This document shows, piece after piece, positions 57,568 through 64,000 of a stretch of DNA of 64,000 nucleotides. Position 1 is the first letter of the stretch, and each line of letters opens with the position of its first letter. The translations under genes and the position numbers were made by a program. The notes under the pieces are model-generated. The model was not told where the DNA came from and made no database searches. It worked only from the letters and a program-made list of their open reading frames with translations. This DNA is from Clitoria ternatea (Eukaryota; Streptophyta; Magnoliopsida; Fabales; Fabaceae), in contig CM075673.1 in NCBI GenBank assembly GCA_037962975.1, forward strand, positions 147,518,667 to 147,582,666. The letters run 5' to 3'.

Positions 57568-59350
57568 TGATAAGTCTTGAAAAGACTTAATTATTCTGCC
57601 TTTTATTTCACTTAATTCATTGTTTAATGATTAGTTTAGCCTTATTATTTAATTAATTGCTAATAAATTATAATTTATTTAATTATTTCAAAAGTGCTTA
57701 ATTTATGTAAGAAGCTGATTAAAAACATTAAATTAGTTAAGAAATTGAGTTTATGTATAATATCATTAACCCAGCATACAAATACTGGACAATCAGTGAA
57801 CAAACGCTGGGCAAATTAGTTGTTTATTAGTGCAGGAAAAAGAGCGCTCAAGCCGAAAGGAAAAAGCCGAGCGAGATTTGGAAAATCCGAGTGAGACTTC
57901 ACAAATCCGACTGCAAAGAGTCCAAAAGATACCGACTCCAAAATAGAACAGGGAACCGAAGATAAAAAGAAGAACCCAAGTGTCAATTTCAGAATGCTGA
58001 TTGAATAATCAATTTGCTCAAGCGAGAGTTAAATTCGCTCAAGCGAGGGTCAAAAATTCGTTCAAGCGAGCAAGTTCGCTCAAGCGTAACTCCAAAACAT
58101 CACCCCTCGCCCAAGCTTCTCCATAACGCCTAAAGCTAGAAAGCAATATTGCAGTACATATCTCGAGCTCGCCCAAGCGAGAACCCAGTTCGCTCAAGCG
58201 TAAAGGCTGATATTTAAAACATTGATTGTTCCCTCCAGAAGACACTCGGCACCTGTGTTGTTTCCTCCTGCCTTCTCACCTACTTCTGCACCTTAGTAAT
58301 TTAAGTAGTGAGCTATTATTAGTTAGTGTTGCGCTGTGATTAGCTAATGATGAGTTGTAATTTGTTAAGAGCTGAGCTGTAATTAGTTAGTTATTCTGTA
58401 ATTATGTAATTATTTAGTTAGGTTAATTATTAACTTAGCTTTCCTAGTGATAGTTAAGTTCGTTAGTTAGGTAGATGCTTATATATATGTTTGTACATAT
58501 TCTGTAACATAACCAGAGACAGATACACACATATACATCGAACACAATTCATTTTTAACTTCGAACATCTCACTACTTCATTTTCTCTCTCTCTAAATCC
58601 TCTCATCCATGACGTTCCACAATCCTTCGATGGAACCGAAGTCGATGGAGTTCTAAATTCCTAAGGTTAGGATTGCGAAGGTTAGCAATGGAATCTTGAA
58701 GCTGTGAGCGAGGAAATCAACTTCTAGATCCTGAGGCGAACAAACTGAGGAGTGGATCTGAATTGCTGGATTGACAAATCCAGAACTGATGAAGAACTTC
58801 GCTAGTGAGGAATCATGGTTGAAGCTTAGGTAACTTCCATCTTTCTAACTAGTTCAGGCCTAATCAATTTAGGTGAATAGTTAGAGTTCAACCTCCAATT
58901 TTGCATTAGATTCTTAGGTTAATTGAGCACTTAAGGAATTAAGGTTCGATGCTTAAGGATTAGTGTTTTTCACCTAAGGAATTAGGGAATAACCACAAGC
59001 GGATTGTCCTCTGGATTATGAAGTTTGATTATACTTTAATTGCATGTTTCTTGATGAATTTGTGAACCGAAGCAATCCTGACCTATTTTCTATTAATCAC
59101 TTTTTCATATTTCATCTTAACACTGTTTCTGGAAATACAAAAACATTTATAAAACATTAAAATAACTAAAAATCGAATGAACTTTCTGTGCTTGTGTTGG
59201 TTCAGCTTGTACTAGTCTGAGATTGAGGTACTTACCACAATCCCTGTGGGACGATCAAATATAATACAATTTTAACGACTGGTGCGCTTGCCAAGGCGTA
59301 AATCTTCTGAGAATTACATATCAAAATAATGACTCGGAGGTTTAGCATCA
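57568..59350 (+). repeat. Athila 3' LTR
   Basis: 1783 bp, TGATAAG...GCATCA, followed by the GGCCA target duplication. The first 1082 bp also match the middle LTR. Contains the CGCTCAAGCG array (about 58012-58200). Confidence 0.95.
58012..58200. repeat. CGCTCAAGCG array, 3' LTR
   Basis: Same series as the other two LTRs, with private changes such as 'tttgctcaagcg' at its start and 'aaagctag'. Confidence 0.9.
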
Positions 59351-59355
59351 GGCCA
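59351..59355. repeat. Target duplication GGCCA, right
   Basis: Five bases directly after the GCATCA end of the Athila 3' LTR, identical to 40275-40279. They mark a single integration event. Confidence 0.95.
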
Positions 59356-59606
59356 TCAAAGCCAAAGTTGCCCTTCGATACAACAAACGAGTCCAATCAA
59401 GGACTTTCAACGTCGGAGATTTGGTTTTGAGGAAAGCAAGTATGGGAAACAAATTCGCTCATCAAGGCAAACTAGCCCCAAACTGGGAAGGCCCATACAG
59501 GGTATCCGAGATTGCTGGCAAAGGCTCTTACCGTCTTGAAAACCTTGATGGCACTCCAATCCGAAACAAGTGGAATACCCAGAACTTACGCATTTATTAC
59601 AGCTAG
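59351..59606 (+). pseudogene. Tat integrase C-terminal part (outer element)
   Basis: In-frame continuation of the integrase at 40279 after removal of the 19-kb insertion and one GGCCA copy. It begins IKAKVALRYNKRVQSR and contains FNVGDLVLRKAS, LAPNWEGPYRVSEI and GSYRLENLDG, the GPY/F-type C-terminal domain of Ty3/gypsy integrases, ending NLRIYYS-stop (59604-59606). No stop or frameshift in this piece. Confidence 0.9.
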
Positions 59607-59867
59607 CTACTGGAACAATACAAACTCTTCTCTCCTCACTTGAGATTGTTCAACGGAGAAATCTTTATATCATGACCCCAGCTACGCTTTTATTGTAGTT
59701 CTTATTTTTGTTCAATAAGAATCTCATACACCAACTTAACTCTTTCGAGTTTTTCTTATGCTGTGATTTTCAGTCTATCCGGCATGCACAAACATATTCA
59801 GGACGGATGATCTCAACTACCCATTCTGTAGTTGACGATGTAACTCCTCGAATATGTGTGAATAATT
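59607..59867 (+). other. Outer Tat element, start of 3' noncoding region
   Basis: Noncoding after the integrase stop. No repeat or motif recognised. Confidence 0.5.
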
Positions 59868-60440
59868 GAAGACCTGGGCACAGTAGGATTGGTTCTCTTG
59901 TAAAAACCATACCAAATCCCAGGAAGAGGGCGCAGTAGGATCAGACCTTTTCATAAGGCTGTACCGAACCCCATTCGAAGGCCTAGATTTTAGGATTAAA
60001 TCGAACTCTGGGTACGGTTAGTAAGTTTGGCTGAACACCGTTGAAGGCTTGGATTGTAGGATTAAACCGAACTCCAGGTACGGTTAGTAGGTATGGTCGA
60101 ACACCGGAGAAGGCTTGGGCGCAGTAAGCTGGTTCTTCTTCAAGACCACGCTGAACCCCGAGTAACGGGCGCAGTAGGTTTAGGATTAGCCCTGATCTAA
60201 ACCCCGTGTCGAAGACTCGGATTGTAGGATTGAAATGAACTCCGAGTATGACTAGTAGGTTTGGCCGAACGTCGGTGAAGAACGGTGAATGGATAAAACC
60301 TAACACCGACTGAAGAACGGTTAGTAGGATTAAACCGAACGCCAAGAAAGACATGGGTTGTAGGATCAAAACCGAACCCTAATGAAAGGCTTGGACTGTA
60401 GGATCGAACCGAACTCCAAATACAACAAGTAAGTTACACC
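59868..60440 (+). repeat. Degenerate ~66-bp tandem repeats in Tat 3' region
   Basis: Units beginning GAAGgct and containing 'ggattgtaggatt(a/g)aa', 'cgaactcc(g)ag' and 'ggttagtaggt' start at 59977 and about 66 bp later, with shorter or rearranged units on both sides. Variants carry 'gggcgcagtagg'. Tandem repeats downstream of pol are a known feature of Tat/Ogre elements. A minus-strand frame over the block (59983-60369) only reflects the repeat. Confidence 0.8.
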
Positions 60441-62122
60441 AAACTCTAAATTTCCCAGAAGCACTTCTCCTGGAAATTCTTTAATCGGTAATACTTTCTC
60501 TTGAAATTCCTTATTTGGAAATATTTTAACTTCAAAGTTCGGGTCATGAATTCTCCAGTCGGCAATGTTTTATCGAAGCCCGACTCAGGAATCCTTATTA
60601 TTTCTTCAAAGTTGCAATCAGGAATAATTCACTTGGGTATGTCTCTATCTAAGGCGTATTCACCCGAAGCATTTCATTCAGAAATTCTCCATTCGGTACC
60701 ACGCCATGCAGGAGTTGGAGATATTTCACTCGGTGATATCCTATTCACTCAGGGTTTTTCCTATTCAGAAATTCTCCACTCGGTGCCATGCCACGCGGGA
60801 ATAAGAGATATTTCACTCGGTCATATCCCGCTCAGAAATGCTTCACTCAGTGAAATCCCATGCTGAAGTGTCACACTCGGGGATTATTCAAAATCACTGA
60901 AAAGTACTTCCCCTAGGAATTCCCTACTCGGAAATACTTTCCCTTGGAATTCCTTACTCGGGGATTATTCAAGTTTGAAGGTAGACTCTTAAAATCCTTC
61001 AGTCGGCAATATTTCACTGAAATCCGACTCATGAAGAGTCAGTCATCATTCTTATTAATTTTGCTCGAAAATACTTCACTTCGAAGTTCCAATCAGTAAT
61101 TATTTACTCGGGAATATTTCAACCCGAAACGCATTCATTCAAAGTCAGAACCTTCTTCTGATAAAAAATACTTCCCCTGAAGTAGCCCACTCAGAAATAC
61201 TCCACTCAGGAAAATTTGCACTCAGAAAATTCGAGCCTGAATGAAAACTCGGATTGTAAGACTAAACTGAACTCCGAGTGTAGTAAGTACAATCAAACCG
61301 AGTGCGGCTAAAGGATCACTCGGAACCTTCCACCCAGGAAGGTTCAATCAGAATTCTTTACTCAGAGAGAATTAATATGAGAGCTTCCACTCGGAGCTCT
61401 CACTCAGAAGAACTCCTACTCAGAATTCTTACTCAGAAGAACTCCCACTCGGTGTTCTCGTTCGGAAGAACTTCCACTCGGAAGTATCACTCAGAATTCT
61501 TCCAAGACAAAGTACCCGTCCTTGACATAAAATAAGACTCAGATAAAACGCACATGCTTTTACTGAGCAACGCGTGGGACAATGGAATTTCCCGGGTGAC
61601 ACGGCCAGAACGAACCTCACTCGAAGTCACTCATTCAGAATCAAATATTCACTCGGAACTGATCACCCAATAATACTTGGGGACAGTATCGAATGGCTAA
61701 CGAGTATTTTGAGGGATGAACACTTAGTAAAACGTCCTCACGATTACTTCCCCTCAAGATTAACACTTCAAGCCATTCTCGTGTGATTAAAATAAATGAC
61801 TTCATCACACTACAATATTGATACAACAAAAGATATTCTATCTTTTCTATCAGACCAAGCCTTTAGTCATTAAAGTGCTCATACGTGGGGACAGAACTTG
61901 TTTGTTGTTATACGATTTAATGTTTACACATCTAAATCCGGATTGAGTCATTACACATATAATGATTCTATCGAAGTCATTCTCAACAAACAGACTTACA
62001 AAGGAAGTTGTCATTTTATTGATTAAATCCTGAATTACATAAATAAATTGATTCAATAATCCGGAGCTGATCCTGGAACACAGCGGATTTAATTCAATAA
62101 AAGCTATAAGACAAGGAAGGCA
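60441..62122 (+). repeat. CACTCGG/CACTCAG-rich 3' noncoding region
   Basis: Between about 60640 and 61660 the phrases CACTCGG, CACTCAGAA, ATTCGG(A/T) and TTACTCAGAA recur every 10-25 bases with 'aattc' and 'gaagaact' spacers. Little structure is visible after 61700. Open frames (60501-60866, 61302-61535) reflect the repeats. Confidence 0.65.
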
Positions 62123-63991
62123 CTATCTCTGTTGGCTTGTCTCTCCGCCCTTTCCTTTGTCTTTACCTCTAGCCTCGCTCCCCCCATCACCAGGAGTAGT
62201 TCCTTTGTTGTTGGTTCGCTTGGGAATAAGAGCCAGGAGAGAAGGCCCCATTGACTGGTCTTCGGGAAGAGGAGCCAGCTGGTACTTAGTATTTGGCGGT
62301 TCCTCCTGACGGTCGTCAACAACAGCTACGAGTTTCCCTCCATGAAACTCATAGAACGGATCAATACCGTTCAGATTAAGTTCCACTTTGGGATTCCGGT
62401 ATTGAATCTGACGTACAGCCAACCCGAAAGATTCCTCGACCGCTTGGACACAAATATCCACAACCTCTTTCGCTCGGGCGTTGGCAGCAGTCAAATCCAC
62501 TTTCAGAGCGGTAACGACGTCATTCGAACTTGCCAGCTTTAAGTTCTTGATTTCCAGGAGCAGCTCCTTTTCCCTACAAGCCCAGTCTTCAGCTCCTTAG
62601 GAGTAGATGACCTTGTTTGTCTTTAATTCCTCTCCTAACTTGGTAGAATGCTCCTTCTCCGTACAGAGGCTGGCATGGAGGTTGGAATTAATTTTCTTCT
62701 GATCAAGTACTTGGCCCTTCAGCTCGTTGACAAGGTATTTTAGCCTGGCGATTTCTTCGTCTTTCTGGTCCCCTTCTTCCTTGGAAGCCTTCAATTGACT
62801 TTCCAAGTGAAGAATGTTCGCTCTGTCCTTTGCCGAGGCAACGGTAAGGTCGTTAACCTTGCCCGATAATTTGCCAAGTCTTTCGTTATCTTCTGACAGC
62901 CTGCGAACCGACCTCAGAAGGCCGGACAGTTCAGCCAATTGCCACTGTCCGGCGTCACAAGCTTGAGTTATTTCTCCAGGCTCTAACGAAGTCTTCAGCT
63001 TGTACGTGGAATCGGGGATACATTCAGGAACTGGACCCTCATACACTAAGTATGGGGCAAGATTGGAGTTGGCTGGAGGTGGGCAGGAGACCTTAGGCGC
63101 ATAATAGTTAGTTATTTGATTGGCGCCAGAGGCAACAGCGGTACTTGGGACATCCGATGTGGTCCCTTCTGCCTTCTTTCCTTTAAAAGCTTCCAAATCA
63201 GTTGCTCCTTTGGAAGTTTTTGGTTTTTTAGGGGAAGGCTAAGACTCCGTTTGCTCGGCGGAATCATTTTTTGCTTTTTTCCTTTTTTCCCCAGCCTTCT
63301 TGCCCTCAACACTGGAGGTCGGTTTTTCAGATCCGCCTTCCAGTAAAGAAATGTCGTCACCAGCGGACGAGGTCAGGATTATGGTCTCAACGGTAGCCTT
63401 CTTGGAATTTCGTTTTGCCTGAATATTGTTTTCAGCCACAACAGATTTCCCTCCAGCTTTGAGCCCCTTTAACTTCTCCATCTCTGACGACTCAGCCTCG
63501 ATTTCAATTGCATAATCAGATAAGAAGACCATCAGTAATAGAAGATTTCAAGACATAAAAAGAAAGAGCACGAAAAATGACAGAAAATTATGTAAATATT
63601 CCTCGCGTGTAGTTTTCGACCCTAGCAAACGCCTGCAGGAGAAAAATTTGTGCGAGGTGGTGTATGATTGAAGAGCAGAAAGAACAGAGACCAAAGTTGG
63701 GGTTAATTCATCTTCATCGGTATAATAGGCCTGGGAGGTTAACAAAAAATGCTCATGTGTCCAGGCCACGGGAAATTCTTGAATCCCATCTTTATTCAGC
63801 CAAAAAATTGGATCGTCGGGTTTAACTCGAATCCTGGTGAAATAAGATTTGAAGGAACGCCCATCAACTTTGGCGGAGTCGGTGTAGGACTCAAAGTTGA
63901 CGATCTTGGAGTGAGTCCGGAGGGTTATCAAGCTTACTCCTCCCTTCTCCCTATTTGCTCGACGGACCACCTGTGTGAAATAAAATAGCAT
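62123..63991 (-). pseudogene. Antisense extra ORF of the outer Tat element
   Basis: One minus-strand frame of about 620 codons, open except for stops at 63548-63550, 63239-63241 and 62597-62599. The N-terminal part (63991-63551) reads FKSYFTRIRVKPDDPIFWL and AWTHEHFLLTSQ, resembling the domain of extra proteins in Tat elements (Pfam 'putative gypsy type transposon'), by memory only. A Lys/Ser-rich middle follows, then a long heptad-like coiled coil (ANILHLESQLKASKEEG, DEEIARLKYLVNELKGQ) and a Gly/Lys-rich tail (GSEARGKDKGKGGETSQQR). The first stop may lie in a small intron between the N-terminal domain and the rest. Extra antisense ORFs 3' of pol are documented in the Tat lineage. The beginning may lie beyond 64000. 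Confidence 0.65.
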
Positions 63992-64000
63992 GGCGACCGT

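Larger units (their letters stand above)
53150..58649 (+). repeat. 5.5-kb tandem duplication, copy 2
   Basis: Second copy of 47647-53148, joined to the truncated middle LTR at CGATGGA/T/AGTGGTCC with one extra T. After 58649 the 3' LTR continues to its normal end. Mismatches are a few per hundred by eye. Confidence 0.95.
40280..59350 (+). mobile_element. Athila-type retrotransposon with internal tandem duplication
   Basis: 19.07 kb between GGCCA duplications. Order: 5' LTR (40280-42063), primer-binding site, one long gag-pol frame (42245-47584), 3' region copy 1 with a truncated LTR (47647-53148), 3' region copy 2 (53150 onward) and 3' LTR (57568-59350). A tRNA-Asp-type primer site, the DLGAS protease, the FMDDFS RT box, the extra ORF after pol and the AAGTTTGGGG polypurine tract all fit Athila. 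It integrated into the integrase gene of a Tat-type element in the same orientation. Eight premature stops in gag-pol make it defective. Confidence 0.93.
34247..64000 (+). mobile_element. Tat-type Ty3/gypsy retrotransposon (outer, partial)
   Basis: Order: 5' LTR (34247-34987), primer-binding site, gag, protease, RT, gRH plus aRH, integrase, long 3' noncoding region with tandem repeats, and an antisense ORF running off the window. Dual RNase H, the long repeat-rich 3' region and the extra antisense ORF are the known combination of plant Tat/Retand-like elements. The 3' LTR lies beyond 64000. Integrase is split at 40279/59351 by a 19-kb Athila-type element with a 5-bp duplication. Seven premature stops and at least two frameshifts make it non-autonomous. 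Confidence 0.85.

Overview
The window looks like transposon-dense plant nuclear DNA, probably from a dicot. It is AT-rich, has long stretches without genes, and contains decayed Ty3/gypsy LTR retrotransposons of the Tat and Athila types, solo LTRs with 5-bp target duplications, possible CACTA and LINE traces, and many microsatellites. I see no intact cellular gene, rRNA, convincing tRNA or CRISPR. The only recognisable host-gene sequence is a broken, intron-containing fragment of a cullin-1 (CUL1) gene at 5829-6738.

Layout. 1-4140 is long-LTR-like DNA split by a reversed Athila-type solo LTR (1392-3089). 4141-9494 holds a LINE RNase H scrap, a possible CACTA end, the cullin fragment and degenerate LTR-like sequence. 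9495-15401 is probably a long chromovirus-type solo LTR, split by a second Athila-type solo LTR (10785-12811, TSD ATGTG). 15402-20000 is AT-rich with a CACTA-like subterminal region. 20000-25299 is a decayed Tat-type element (PBS, gag, protease, RT, RNase H), invaded by a solo LTR (20318-21636, TSD GAACA) and cut off by LTR-like DNA at 25300. 26268-32829 is a 6.56-kb TG...CA unit with a perfect TAATG duplication and no recognisable proteins.

From 34247 to the window end lies a Tat-type element: 5' LTR, PBS, gag, protease, RT, two RNase H domains and integrase. Downstream it has repeat-rich 3' noncoding DNA and an antisense coiled-coil reading frame that runs off the window. Its integrase frame is split at 40279/59351 by a 19-kb Athila-type element (40280-59350, TSD GGCCA). 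The Athila gag-pol is one continuous 5.3-kb frame broken only by stop codons. Its 3' part, with about 1.08 kb of LTR, is tandemly duplicated (47647-53148 and 53150-58649), giving three LTR copies, the middle one truncated.

None of the elements looks able to make a full-length polyprotein. The main points of interest are the nested architecture, the 5.5-kb tandem duplication, arrays of short near-palindromic motifs in LTRs of different families, repeated polypurine tracts and hairpins in the Athila 3' region, an extra 3' ORF with a hydrophobic leader, and the captured cullin fragment. Mismatch statements are by eye; no alignments or searches were run.
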